Origin: Malachius bipustulatus
Taxonomy: Eukaryota > Arthropoda > Insecta > Coleoptera > Melyridae
Direction of reading: 5' to 3'
Assembly (NCBI GenBank): GCA_910589415.1
Contig: OU342632.1
Span: forward strand, 54,892,997-54,956,996
Length of the DNA stretch: 64,000 bases
Shown: positions 46,252 through 56,235 of the stretch, piece after piece
Layout of the letters: each line of letters starts with the position of its first letter
Numbering within the stretch: position 1 is the first letter of the stretch
Notes under the pieces: generated by a model
What the model saw: the letters and a program-made list of their open reading frames with translations, nothing else
Told to the model about the DNA's origin: nothing
Database searches by the model: none
Translations under genes and position numbers: made by a program

Positions 46252-46310
46252 GCGGGCCGTAAAGTAGAGAAAAAGCCCGGCGGGCCGTAAAGTAGAGAAA
46301 AAGCCCGGCG
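46252..46310. repeat. 28-bp tandem duplication
   Basis: Two perfect copies of a unit beginning CGGGCCGTAAAGTAGAG. Confidence 0.9.
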
Positions 46311-46381
46311 ATTATGAAACATACTAAGGGATTATATTATAAATATAATTAATTATTTGTAATATTAAAATAGCGTTTCGT

Positions 46382-46453
46382 GGCCCAGCGGGGAATCGAA
46401 CCCCTGACCTCCTGATTACACGTCAGGTGTGCTTACCACTACACCACCCAGGT
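46382..46453 (-). tRNA. tRNA-like sequence, anticodon TGT (Thr) by position; probable pseudogene or SINE head
   Basis: On the minus strand the D stem (GTGT/GCAC), anticodon stem (CCTGA/TCAGG) with 7-nt loop CGTGTAA, a 5-nt variable loop and a T arm (GGGG TTCGATT CCCC) are all present, as are A-box-like TGGTGTAGTGG and a perfect B box GGTTCGATTCC. Against a working tRNA, position 33 is G instead of T and the acceptor stem pairs poorly. It lies inside a TIR unit within a Harbinger copy. Best read as a decayed tRNA or the head of a tRNA-derived SINE. Confidence 0.6.
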
Positions 46454-46757
46454 CACTTACTATTGCTTTGATCAGATCGGCTATATGAGTTGTTGTTTCT
46501 CTCTTTGTGTGAACGAGGAACGAGTGGTCGCTACAGTTAAAAACACAGTTGGAAACACTCTGGAAAGTAATTCCATCAACCAGAAGTCGCTTCTGAAGAA
46601 TGTCTCATTGCGAAATAACAAGTTGACTTATCGATTATATTAATTATTCAACGTCAAACGCTGCTGTCAAATAATTAATTTTAAACGAACGTCAAAAATT
46701 ATTATTTTATATTAGGAATATTATTGTTATTGTTTTGATGCAATTGTGCGTAAAACG

Positions 46758-46870
46758 TTGTACGTACCTCTGCCCGAAGGAAAGATTACGCCCTTAGCCG
46801 AATAAAGGCCCTCCGCTGGCGCGTCGGGCCTCAAACTTCGTCCGCGGGCGTAATCTTCTTCCTTCGGCCC
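46758..46870. repeat. GC-rich foldback hairpin
   Basis: GTACCTCTGCCCGAAGGAAA and GATTACGCCC are mirrored by GGGCGTAATC and TTCCTTCGGCCCTCTGTAC, with a ~40-bp GC-rich spacer. Function unknown. Confidence 0.7.
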
Positions 46871-47642
46871 TCTGTACGTAAATAACTATTATACAGTGAG
46901 TTTCTTTTTCAGTGCAACACAGGGATTTACATATAAAAACTGTACCTCGGCGTTAATGGTTTTCCTGGAGTAAATTTATGAATTTTTTTGCTGAATCGTG
47001 ATACACATTATCCTACACGACATTTTGAAGGTCTGGTAACAACGGAAGCAATACTTTTTGAATTAAAACGAAAAAAGTGGAACGATTTTTGAGAATTTTC
47101 AAAACTAATTAGGTGATGTTTTTATTCACTGACGTCTATCAAATCTCTGACATTTCAATAATACGTTATTGTTTAGCAGCCAATCCTTACTCCATTAATT
47201 AGGGGTGTTTCATCTCAGCCTCGCAGAACATCGGAGATATCCTGAGAAGTCTTTTCACTACTACCGGAGGTCTGTAAAGACATTTGACGAATTTTTGGGG
47301 TTAATAAAAATAAATCGTTCAGTGTGAAACATCTTATTTTCAAAAGGCACAAACACAACAATGATCTGCACTAACTAGTCGTGGACTGGTAATAAATGGC
47401 AAATCGGTTCGGCCAGCCAGACGCTTGCAAGTAGCTACATGTAGAATGACACGCCGGTCTCCGGTGCGCGACTTTTATGCAACCTCTTGCGTTCAAAACG
47501 CCGACACGCCAACGAACGCGTCCACACGCGACCGCAAAGTTGCCCGTATAGTATGCCCAATTAAACTCTGTGGTTCTGTGACACACGCGTGTCGCTCGCA
47601 CGCAAACGGTCGCGTTTTTGTGGTCCGTGTAGAATGGGCCTT

Positions 47643-47742
47643 TTAGAGCGATATTTCTTCTTTTTAATTTTTCTTTCCCCATTTTTAACAATAATAGCAC
47701 ACGCCACTGCCACCATACACATTTCTTCAGACATTTTTGCAC
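47643..47742 (-). pseudogene. HARBI1-like nuclease N-terminus, copy 3 (33 codons)
   Basis: Only MSEEMCMVAVACAIIVKNGE and the following lysine-rich residues remain; then the sequence switches to the GC-rich terminus of another element. Confidence 0.75.
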
Positions 47743-47890
47743 GACCGTCTATGTCCGCTGCTCATACAAAACTGCAGCTATGAAATACAACTTCACTTGT
47801 CGTCTCTGGTCAAATTATGCTAACGTTGATGCGCCACGTACATGAATGTACGATGATGCATTAAATCAAGAACCTGCGTGTATGGGGCCC

Positions 47891-49632
47891 TATACACGGA
47901 CGTTCATGTCTCAATTCATCGACGCGCAACCATCAACGCGCAAGCAAAAACGAATGTTAGTGGCCATTTCTCCGTCGCGGTTATGCGTGCACATTCAAAA
48001 ACGTCACGATCAGGTTCCTCCTGAAAACAATTCCACGAGCATGTGAGTGCGCGTCGAAGCTTGCGCGTGTGTGTTTAAATAATTTAAAATCGGAAAATAA
48101 TAATAAGGGACACTACAGTGAAGTAGAAGGTAGGTGAATTTTTATAATAATTCAGGTAGTTAATTATTGTTTATCTACGAGTGATTCATATAATAATTCA
48201 GGTAGTTAATTATTGTTTATCTACGAGTGATTCATAAAATGCACTTTTTTTAGACGTTTCTTAGTTCATAAGATGTATGATTATCTTGAAGAGTGAAATA
48301 AAGTAGTTCGGGTGAAATAAAGTGCCGTAGCGGTTCATTATTTAACGCTAAATCTGACATGTTAATGCACGCATTGCACGCTCGCCGAGTGGAAGTTCTA
48401 GCAAATACACTAGTCTAGTGTATTTGGTTCTAGTGAACGCTAGCGGCTCGGCTCAGTTGGCTCGATCGGGGCGTTCCCTTCGCACTGCAACACGAGACGC
48501 TGATTATACATAATATAGTATCCCGATGCCAACCGCTCCAAATGCTTGTTGACATCAACCTATACTAGAGAAACGTCGCAGTTTATTAGCAGAGCGCCAG
48601 ATCTATGTAACTACAATTAATATTTTGTGTTTTGCGTCGTTTAGTTACCTAAAATGGATACCTTTGTAAATGATTCAATGAATGAAATATCTTCTTCCCA
48701 CAAGAAACTATTTTTCAATCAAATTTGGCTATATAATTGACATATTTTATGTTTACATTTAATCATAAATGAAATATCTTCCGCACTAGAAGAAATTATT
48801 ATTCAATCAAATATGGCTGCACAAAATCTGTTAGGTACCTACCTCAAAAATCTAAAGAAACAATATGTCACCTTTTTGAACTGACGTGATGAAAAAAGCC
48901 TTAATAGCTTCAAAGAAACACTTATATAAGATATGAATGCATTGGAAAGTTTTTTTTTATAATAATAACTTTTAGTTCTAATTTAAGTCACTCGTAGATA
49001 AAATTTTGTATGCAACATATGCATAAAGTACCTTTTTTTCACTTCTGGTATTGCCGCATTCGCCTGCGGCTCATGCGGTCAAACTTACCAGTCGTGAAAA
49101 AAAGTACCACTTTATGCACTTGTTGCATAAATACCTATTATTTTACTGTGTGTAATGTATTTTATACAGTGAGCACTCAATCTTTCATGTGGTGTTATTG
49201 TTATTGCACGCCTCATGTTGGTATCCTGACGCTCTATTAATGGTGATATCAGTTTAAGAAGTTCCACATAAGTATCTTCACCCATTCTTAGATAGTTACG
49301 CCAATCGTCAGGCTCTACTCTTAATTCTTCCAGCAGTTTCACATGCGACAATTGTTCTCTCTTTAAAAGCCAATCCTTACTCCATTTAGAGCGATATTTC
49401 TTCTTTTTAATTTTTATTTCCCCATTTTTAACAATAATAGCACACGCCACTGCCACCATACACATTTCTTCAGACATTTTTGCACGACCGTCTATGTCCG
49501 CTGCTCATACAAAACTGCAGCTATGAAATACAACTTCACTTGTCGTCTGTGGTCAAATTATGCTAACGTTGATGCGCCACGTACATGAATGTACGATGAT
49601 GCATTAAATCAAGAACGTGCGTGTATGGGACC
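47891..49632 (-). mobile_element. PIF/Harbinger derivative, copy 4
   Basis: Directly abuts copy 3, sharing the GGGGCCC of the junction (the leading AGGGCCCCA of this copy is reduced). The right end TATGGGACCCT carries one change. Interior unit as in copy 2, and a hairpin around 49015-49130 with an added GC-rich tip. No intact TAA duplication is seen on the right. Confidence 0.8.
49112..49477 (-). pseudogene. HARBI1-like nuclease N-terminus, copy 4 (open, 121 codons)
   Basis: The best preserved of the four: MSEEMCMVAVACAIIVKNGE, KYRSKWSKDWLLKREQLSHV, KLLEELRVEPDDWRNYLRM, ELLKLISPLIERQDTNMRRA, TPHERLSA. After HERLSA it leaves the family and ends in repeat sequence. HARBI1-like nucleases are about 350 residues with a DDE/DDD catalytic core; this lacks all of the core, so it cannot transpose anything by itself. 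It could at most encode a small basic protein. Confidence 0.85.
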
Positions 49633-50854
49633 CTATACACAGGCTAAGTCGCCATTGTGAAAGTTTTGAAAAATAAGTCCTAATTCGATTATTGCTTATT
49701 TTTAGCTCTTGGATGTTACCTTAAATCTTTATTGATACCCTTATCTCTGGATCATACCGTATCTCTTCATTTATACCTATCAGTATCTTCCAGTGTATTT
49801 GAATTTGTTATCTGTTGTGAACGAGGCAGCCATTTTGGGACGCTAGGGCAAAAAGGCGAAAGAAAATTTATTTTCCACATCTATCTAAACCATCCTACAA
49901 TATTTTCGCCCATCCATGAAGAACTAACTCCGTAGATTGAACATCTTCGATAGCGGCAGGGTATTTTCTTGGTGCTGGTGCTGATAGCGCTTCAACCTCG
50001 AGAGGTTTACAAAGGCATGGTTCCGAAGATTACTGTTTTTCCTTGGAGATTTCAATGCTAGAACAAACCTTATCTAGCAGAGCAGACATTCTAATAAGTC
50101 TTGGGATCTACGAGTTAACAATATCCTTTTTACTGTCGAATAAAAGACAGTTTTTCATCGCTCAACTTCGTCCTGGAAGCTGTAAGTTATCTTAATTTTA
50201 TTACCGTTGGACGTGAAATGGAGCAATAGGAAAATCAGTGCAAATTAGTGATCTTACGATTATTACTCAAAGACTTTCTCCATCACGATATAATTAATAT
50301 CTGAAGTATTTGATTATTGTACTTTTATTGTACAAAATTAAGGATCCTTTGTCTTAAAAGCATTAATTGTTTGAAAATACTTATTTCAATTTAAACCAAA
50401 CTTTAAAATAAGTCAGGATAAAAAAATTAATTTGATTAACAAAAAATGTAAACATATAATTTGATCATTAAATCTACATTATAGTTTATTCTTTTAAAAA
50501 CATTCAACATCTTCATCACCCTAAACCTATTTTTGTCGTCTCTTTATAGAGTTTAGGTAGTACTGAATAGATAAGAACTCGTTTAACGAGCTAATTAAGG
50601 TTCGACTGGCATCCCTTATCTTACCTTAAATATCTATACAAAGGTGTTAACTTTTTAAATTAAAGCAGCAGGATAACTTGTATTCTGATAGAATCTGATT
50701 CAGGATTTGAGTTGTCCAAAATTATCATTCCTCGTTTCCCTACGAGGAGTTACTCGTCACTCAAATAATCTTCTACGAAAGGCTGCAAAACATTGGTTCC
50801 CTAGCCAAAGACGCCTCATGAATCGTCGTTGAATGTTGAGCAGCGCGGCCATAG
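49633..50854. other. No supported gene
   Basis: At about 50030-50075 a frame reads LFFLGDFNARTNL, which resembles the catalytic box of a LINE endonuclease, but its neighbourhood does not continue the family, so it is not called. The rest is AT-rich and featureless. Confidence 0.4.
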
Positions 50855-51059
50855 TCACTATTAATTACATTAAAAACTATTATGTTAATTTCATTTGACC
50901 CATTCTAAATTCCATTTGATACTTTTCACATTTAACGCTTTCTCAATTCCATTTGATACTTTCTCAATTACAATAATTGATGCATTCTGAATTACATTTT
51001 AAAATTCTAAATTATTACATTTAACCGTTTCTCAATTATTACAAGTGAAAAAGGTGTAG
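50855..51059 (-). repeat. Right terminal repeat of a candidate 9.4-kb element
   Basis: Complement of the 41694 terminus (ACAAGTGAAAAAGGTGTAG) preceded by degenerate units such as ATTTGATACTTTCTCAATTAC and TGCATTCTGAATTAC, the inverted counterpart of the left array. Confidence 0.6.
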
Positions 51060-51209
51060 ATAAATGTAATCAAACTTTGAGTGTAGAATTGAGTTATTGA
51101 GCTTATACATTATATAGAGCTATGCAGGGTGAATCTTTAATATTGAGAAAAATTTAAAGCCCGGAAATGCAGCGATTTTGAGATATAGGGTGTCGAAAAA
51201 CAATTATTT

Positions 51210-51331
51210 TTCTGAACGACACACTTACTCTAACGGTATGGTGAAGACAGAGACATCGATGTTTCAATGGTTATTTCCATCTCATCAGTCTGTCACATCA
51301 CCACCACCAGAGAAGTGTGCCGATCAGAAAG
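51210..51331 (-). ncRNA. Extended type I hammerhead ribozyme, copy D
   Basis: Minus-strand CTGATGA (51288-51282), stem II ATGG/CCAT (loop changed by one base), GAAA, ACATCGATGT and GTC (51254-51252). Long stem I retained, with a short insertion and substitutions in its outer half (TAACGG instead of TAG on one side, CCAG on the other) that weaken the CTCTAGT/ACTAGAG helix. The core is intact, 46 kb away from copies A-C. Confidence 0.82.
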
Positions 51332-51535
51332 AAAAGCAAAGCATTTAAGCATACAATTTGTCGGAAACATAGTGACTTGCATGGCAAATGCCATCTGATG
51401 ACTGAAAAGTATAACTTTCAATGTGTCAATCAGAGATTCTTCCAGAGAAATCTGCAATTTTTCACTACCAACGCTGACAGTTCACTGAAAAACCAATTAC
51501 CTTGCGAATCTCAGTAAACCAATCAGAGATGGAGC
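51332..51535 (+). other. Body of the hammerhead unit, second copy
   Basis: Same ~200-bp body as beside copy C, with the open frame KSKA ... ICRKHSDL ... GKCHL ... TEKYNFQCVNQRF ... LPCESQ-stop (to 51517). It is followed by ATTGTTTTTCAACAATCGG and TTGATATAATAATTTATT, which near copy C lie on the other side of the hammerhead, so the two units are differently arranged. Confidence 0.5.
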
Positions 51536-52040
51536 TAATATTGTTTTTCAACAATCGGATTGCTGTAATTGATATAATAATTTATTTTTATTCAATTTGT
51601 TTCATAATTATTTATCTATTTTTTTAAGATATCTCGAGAACCATATGAGATATAGCCCTCAGCTTTTGTAAAGATCTTATCGTTGATTTTAGCTACTTTT
51701 CTGATGCTCAATTTTTATTTTTTTCATAATCCAGTGGCTGAGATTTTAGAGTTGCGTAGGATTTGTGCAGTCCTAAAGATCCCCGCAAATAGCACATGAA
51801 AAAAACTGAATTGTACATTGTCGTGTTCTACGTAACAAAATATGTTCAATTTCTGAAAGGTACCATATATGTACAGCTATATTTTACGGTTTTTGAGATA
51901 TTATGATTTCTCCTAAAATACGGGGCTCGCAAAAAAATTAATTAATCCGAATTATGTGAGAAATTTTTCAAATTTCGCTGAACACTATACTCAACGTCAT
52001 ACTTAGAAAAAAATTCATGGTTTACTGCAATTGAAACTTA

Positions 52041-53452
52041 CACAGGGTGTCCCAAAAATAGGCCTTACTTAGTACCATATTTGCATAACAATAACTTTCT
52101 TATCTTAAATACGTTACTCTCTATTTTTTGTCTAGCTGGATGGAAAATTACATCCTCTTTCAAAAAGCATTAAGATATCATACCTCAAAAATCAATGATT
52201 CAGGAGTTATGGTAACATTTATGAAAAATTGTCTTTTTTTTCATGCTAAAAATTATTCAGTAGTAAGTCACGTTAGGCTATGCTTCAAAATGTATGTTAT
52301 TGTTTTTGATTGTTTTCAATTCTTACTATTATTTATCTGAATCTTCACTTTGTAAAAATTAGCGCTGAAGTGTCACAAATCTCTTTGAAAATGAATACGT
52401 ACAGTATACAAGAAAGAGCTGATATGATCCTAAAACTATTGGAGCATGCGAAGAAAATTGTTTCTTGGCATCCAGAATTGCTCAAAAATATCAAAATCGA
52501 AACCATCCCGACACGAGAGTATTTCAGAGATTAGAGTTGTTTCGTATAACCGGTAGTGTAGGATACCCAGAAATGAACGGGGTTCATTCTATCACTGGAA
52601 ATGATTAAATTGAATTTCAGGTAATTGCTTCTATTATTGAAAATCCTCAGGCATGTCAGCGTGATATAAGTCGAGAACTGGATAGACGCAGCGTTAGTAG
52701 AGTAATTAAAAGACACAAGTTTCACCCATATCGTGTTCATTTACATCAGGAACTGCTGGACACCGATTTTAATAGTGTTTAATAGTGGCTGGATTTTTGC
52801 TTATGAGCCCTTGATAAAATACATGAACATGAATTTTTTTTTTATTTGTGCTATTTACAGATGAATGTACACTTCATAACAGCGGTCTAGTAAACAGGCA
52901 CACTTTCCATTATAGTGATGTGATGAAAATCCCGATTTTCTTTGTATTGTTGATCGTCAGCATAGAGGGAGTGTTAATGTGTGTGTGGGGGGGGGGGGAA
53001 TATGGGAATATTGAGATCGGACATAATAGCACCTTACTTTTTCGACGGACACTGAACGGTCAAAAGCTTCGATGATTCCTGCAAGTTAGTTTGCCTGAAC
53101 TGCTAGAGAGTATGAAGCTAAATATTAGACAGCGAATGTGGCTTCAATTAGACGGTGCTCGAGCACATTTTTAAATCATAGCTCCGGAATGTCCCCGACA
53201 GATGGATAAGACGGGGGAGGACCACAAAACTGACCTGCAAGGTCTCCATGTTTGCATTTTTTATGGGGGCGCATAAAAAATACCATTTACAAAACTCCGC
53301 CAACTACACCAAATGAGATGACGCAAATAATAAATTATACTTTCCAATTGATAACACCTCAAATGTTAACAAATGCTGAGAATTCTTTTGAGAAAATAAT
53401 ATGCAGATGCATCGAACAAAATAAAGTTCAATTTGAACATTCACTGAATTAA
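52041..53452 (+). mobile_element. Decayed Tc1/mariner-like element (DUF4817/DDE_3 type)
   Basis: The left end CACAGGGTGTCCCAAAAATA is of the type found at the ends of many insect elements of this group. It is followed by ~340 bp of non-coding sequence and the transposase remnant. The right terminus could not be located with certainty. Confidence 0.6.
52391..53452 (+). pseudogene. DUF4817/DDE_3 transposase, many lesions
   Basis: N-terminus MNTYSIQERADMILKLLEHA is the DUF4817 helix-turn-helix start; TIPTREYFRD follows. Across several frames and stops one reads LFTDECTLHNSGLVNRHTF (first catalytic aspartate), LPELLESMKLNIRQRMWLQL-DGARAHF (second), then SPCLHFLWG in place of the usual SPDLTPLDFFLWG, so the third acidic residue is lost by a small deletion. 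It ends KNTIYKTPPTTPNEM ... CIEQNKVQFEHSLN-stop, the normal C-terminus. A G-run at about 52986-52998 lies in the middle. Clearly dead. Confidence 0.85.
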
Positions 53453-53555
53453 ATTAATTGGGTTGATCAAGTGTGGATCCATTCTTTAATGAAGGTTAAT
53501 TCGGTTAATTAAAAAGTCAAAAAATCCACAAAATTCGTGTATAATTAGATTGAGC

Positions 53556-53587
53556 GACCGGTTTCGAGGTTCAAAAACCTAATCATT
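53556..53587 (-). ncRNA. Degenerate hammerhead-like motif (Penelope 3' region)
   Basis: Minus strand reads AATGATT, hairpin AGGT-TTTTG-AACCT, C, GAAA, palindromic ACCGGT and GTC-like end. The CTGATGA box is damaged and stem I does not pair, so activity is unlikely. Its position downstream of a GIY-YIG fragment on the same strand parallels the ribozyme in the 28.6-33.6-kb element. Confidence 0.35.
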
Positions 53588-53705
53588 TGTATCAGCAACG
53601 TAAGAAAACAACACATAATTAATACATATAGCATAATTAATACATATAAATGACAAACCAATAAATTTCAAAAGCTCATTAACATACTGGCACGATTGAA
53701 TTATA

Positions 53706-54114
53706 CAGGGTGTCCCAACTTATTCGAAGCGGTCTCTTTAGGCCAAACGATGGACTTTTTCAAAAAAAAATTTGAAAATTCAAGTACAGAACCACAATGA
53801 CCATAATTTAAAATTATTTTGGAGAATACAGAGTGTCCCATATGACTGGCATATCAAAGTTATGTTTTTTTAAATGGAATGCTCGTATGTTATTGCATTT
53901 TTAGATTGTCTGAGAAGAGAAAATAAGATTGGCTTTTACAGTTGGTGTTTAAATTCGGAAGTTTTTGAGCTATAAACAAGTGAAAATCGTCATTTTTCAA
54001 GTTCAATTTGAATTATGGCCATTGTGATGCCTGTACTTGAATTTGCAAAAATTTTTTGGAAAGAATCCATCGTTTGGCCTACAGAGACCGCTTCGAATAA
54101 GCTGGGACACCCTG
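53706..54114. mobile_element. Foldback MITE with CAGGGTGTCCCARCTTATTC ends, TA-flanked
   Basis: About 100-bp inverted arms: CAGGGTGTCCCAACTTATTC / GAATAAGCTGGGACACCCTG, then GAAGCGGTCTC, AGGCCAAACGATGGA and GCAAATTCAAGTACAG. TA at 53704-53705 and 54115-54116. Non-coding. Confidence 0.85.
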
Positions 54115-54507
54115 TATATATCTGATAATATGTCAGGTTAAAATAAAAAGTAATATTGTGTAACCACGAGCTAATTAGAGATAGGTTCCTCAAAGGAGAT
54201 CTTGGAGTGGAACGCTCTCATTTTGTATCATAGAACAACAGTTAAAATTCAAAATAGATGACATTCATTCAAAAAATATAAAAATGATTAAAATTGTAAA
54301 AATCAAAAACATAAAACACAGATCTAGCTAAAAACGAGGGCTACTATGAAAAATTGAATGATAAAAATATTACAAAAACTAAAATTAATTAAAATTCAAA
54401 CCAAGATTTGTAGCCGACATCCAGTGAGTATTAAGAATATGGTTAATTATTCACTAAAGGTAACTGTACGAGAGGGAAAAATAATAACTTTTTCCAGCTA
54501 GGGCTTT

Positions 54508-54740
54508 GTTTAGGAAATACTCAGACCAAAAAAAAAAACAACGCCTGATCATGAAATTATTTTTATGCTTCTAATGCGGTTTTGTAAATTTAATTTTAGA
54601 TGTTAGATCATCAAACACCCTGTATTGTAATTCATAGTGCTTTTTATTTCACATTTGCTTGTTGATTCTACATGCGAGCGAAACGCTCGTTAGCGACCAC
54701 TGGTGTTACAATTCACCTTGCGATCAATGCCGGGTTGACT
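54508..54740 (+). repeat. Dispersed repeat ending in GCGATC ... GCCGGGTT, copy 2
   Basis: Same sequence and orientation as 27765-28003, lying within the 3' region of the second Penelope remnant. Confidence 0.6.
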
Positions 54741-54875
54741 AAGTCGAGCCTAGGGAAATTCAAGTATGTTAGGAAATAGGAAAATATGATCTTGGCTACA
54801 AATGATGCGTCTGAGAGTCTATTTACGTAAGTTATGTTATTAATTGATAACCGTAATTATTGTAAAGGCAAGAAA

Positions 54876-55197
54876 CTAGAGAATAAAATTGTCCGAAGAT
54901 TCAAAGATGGTTTGTGAATTAAGCATACTAGTATTCCTGCTGTGTAAGTGTCTTTTGATTTCTAGTATTTCAAGGTTATTCATTGTTTTACCAGGGTGGC
55001 ATCGATGTAGCGTTTTGAAGAAGGTATCTGGATTGTATGTGTGGTTGTGATCATTTAGGTGCTTTGCAAAGTGAGAGAAGGTTAAGGAATTTGGATATGT
55101 TCTCTGATTCTTGTTTTGAAATTTCTGCCTGTTTTTCTAATGTAAATGCTATTACAAGTGTTGCAGGCAAGTTTGTAGATACCCCTGCCATCTAAGG
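54876..55197 (-). pseudogene. GIY-YIG endonuclease fragment of a second Penelope-like element
   Basis: Minus strand: GIYKLACNTCNSIYIRKTGR (GIY ... YIG with the glycine changed to arginine), NFKTRIREH, a frameshift, then SHFAKHLNDHNHTYNPDTFF, GKTMNNLEILEIKRH, NTSMLNSQ and a stop at 54876. This matches the C-terminal GIY-YIG domain of a Penelope-like family distinct from the palindromic element. The reverse transcriptase part is missing upstream. The broken signature and frameshift make it inactive. Confidence 0.75.
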
Positions 55198-55452
55198 GGT
55201 GTTGGCCTATACACGACTATATACTTATATACTTATACATTCCCCTGTATAAGACCCAATTCAAAAAAATTTTAAATCGTGCACGATTTAAGCTAAACAG
55301 ACCGAGGCGTTCGTCGCGCCCCACCCGGTATACCTACTTGAGCTTACAAAAACAAAATTTGGTACACGTTGTGAATGTACCAAGAGCATTCGTTGACAGT
55401 AAGTAAAGTTAAGTAAATGTAGCATTTTGGGTTGATAAGGGATGATGCACCC

Positions 55453-56130
55453 TTAAAATGTTATAGAAATTGTTACGGTTGAGAATAATTCACTCAATAT
55501 CGTGTCGACAAAGCTGTGGATGTGGTTCCATGCTTCCTCTGTTTTAGTCATAGTCTTGATGGTGTTTTTTGGAGTTAGTGTTTGTAGATTCAATCTTTGA
55601 ATAGGGCATCTATCTCCGTTTCCCACGGGCGGTAGGCATAGAAGGCATGTTCCAGCCCATCCTCTTCCGTTCCACAATATTGGTGGTCTTTCCAATTCTT
55701 TTACTGTAGCTTCTGAATGGCCCGTGCCCAGAGAGGATCTGAGTCAGGAAGTAATCTGTCTTTCGGTGTCCACACTCTATTCAGATCTCTAGATTTGGAA
55801 TCAGCTTCATTGTCCATGCCGCTACTCTGGTTGTGTTCTCCCACCTCTCTTGCCACTGTTGTATCAGCAATGCTCTTTCCTGTCTTCTTGTCTCTTTTGC
55901 ATTTTTATCTCTTATTGCACTTGGACGTTTCCGCTCCGTTACTAGGAGATCTATAGGTGGGGTTCCAGAGATAATCTGCACCGCTGGGGCGGATAGAGTT
56001 TTATATCCTCTTATGACCCTTAAAAGGCACCGCCTCTGCACACCAATAAATATATCTCTGTGCTTGGTAATATTCATTTCTTCGGCCCAGATTGGTGCAG
56101 CGTAGAGGAGGATGAACTCCACCACACCAT
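55453..56130 (-). pseudogene. R1-like LINE (element A), C-terminal piece
   Basis: Minus strand begins at the target duplication: NGVVEFILLYAAPIWAEE, QRRCLLRVIRGYKTLSAPAV, SGTPPIDLLVTERKR, QQWQERWENTTRVAAWTMKL, then in other frames YFLTQILSGHGPFRSYSKR and LTPKNTIKTMTKTEEAWN. This is the post-reverse-transcriptase region and zinc-knuckle tail of R1-clade LINEs. It continues the piece at 59874-60316; the I-group element was inserted between them. Frameshifts are present. Confidence 0.85.
56117..56130. repeat. 14-bp target-site duplication, right copy
   Basis: CTCCACCACACCAT, identical to 59874-59887. Confidence 0.9.
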
Positions 56131-56235
56131 TCATTGATTGACTGATATTGATATTGAGGGTGTCAGATGCGCTGCGACCTATTACAGATCTATTGTGCCC
56201 CCTCTTCTCTGCTTCTTTGGAGTATATTCCCTTCA

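Larger units (their letters stand above)
46179..46756. mobile_element. TIR unit containing a tRNA-like sequence
   Basis: TTTTACGCACAATTGAATCA at 46179-46198 pairs with TGATGCAATTGTGCGTAAAA near 46736-46756. Between them lie a 28-bp tandem duplication (46252-46310) and a tRNA-like sequence. Non-coding. It could be a MITE or a composite. Confidence 0.5.
45614..47890 (-). mobile_element. PIF/Harbinger derivative, copy 3, with foreign interior
   Basis: The left end (45614 onward) is preceded by a 10-bp partial duplicate terminus (TAAGGGCCCC at 45601). After ~300 bp of family sequence the interior changes to a MITE (45922-46163), a tRNA-bearing TIR unit, a GC-rich foldback and other sequence, until family sequence resumes at 47643. 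Another terminus-like sequence GGCCCATTCTACACGGACC (minus strand, near 47640) abuts this point, suggesting insertion of a related Harbinger family. Confidence 0.7.

Noticed and set aside
46758..46870. GC-rich foldback considered as an RNA gene or terminator
   Set aside because: No known RNA family features; it sits within mobile-element sequence, so it is listed as a repeat only.
47371..47742. 123-codon minus-strand frame
   Set aside because: Chimera of the 33-codon Harbinger start and GC-rich terminus sequence; frameshifted relative to the MSEEMC frame.
50030..50075. LFFLGDFNARTNL, endonuclease-like box
   Set aside because: The surrounding residues do not continue the family; a nine-residue match alone is too weak.
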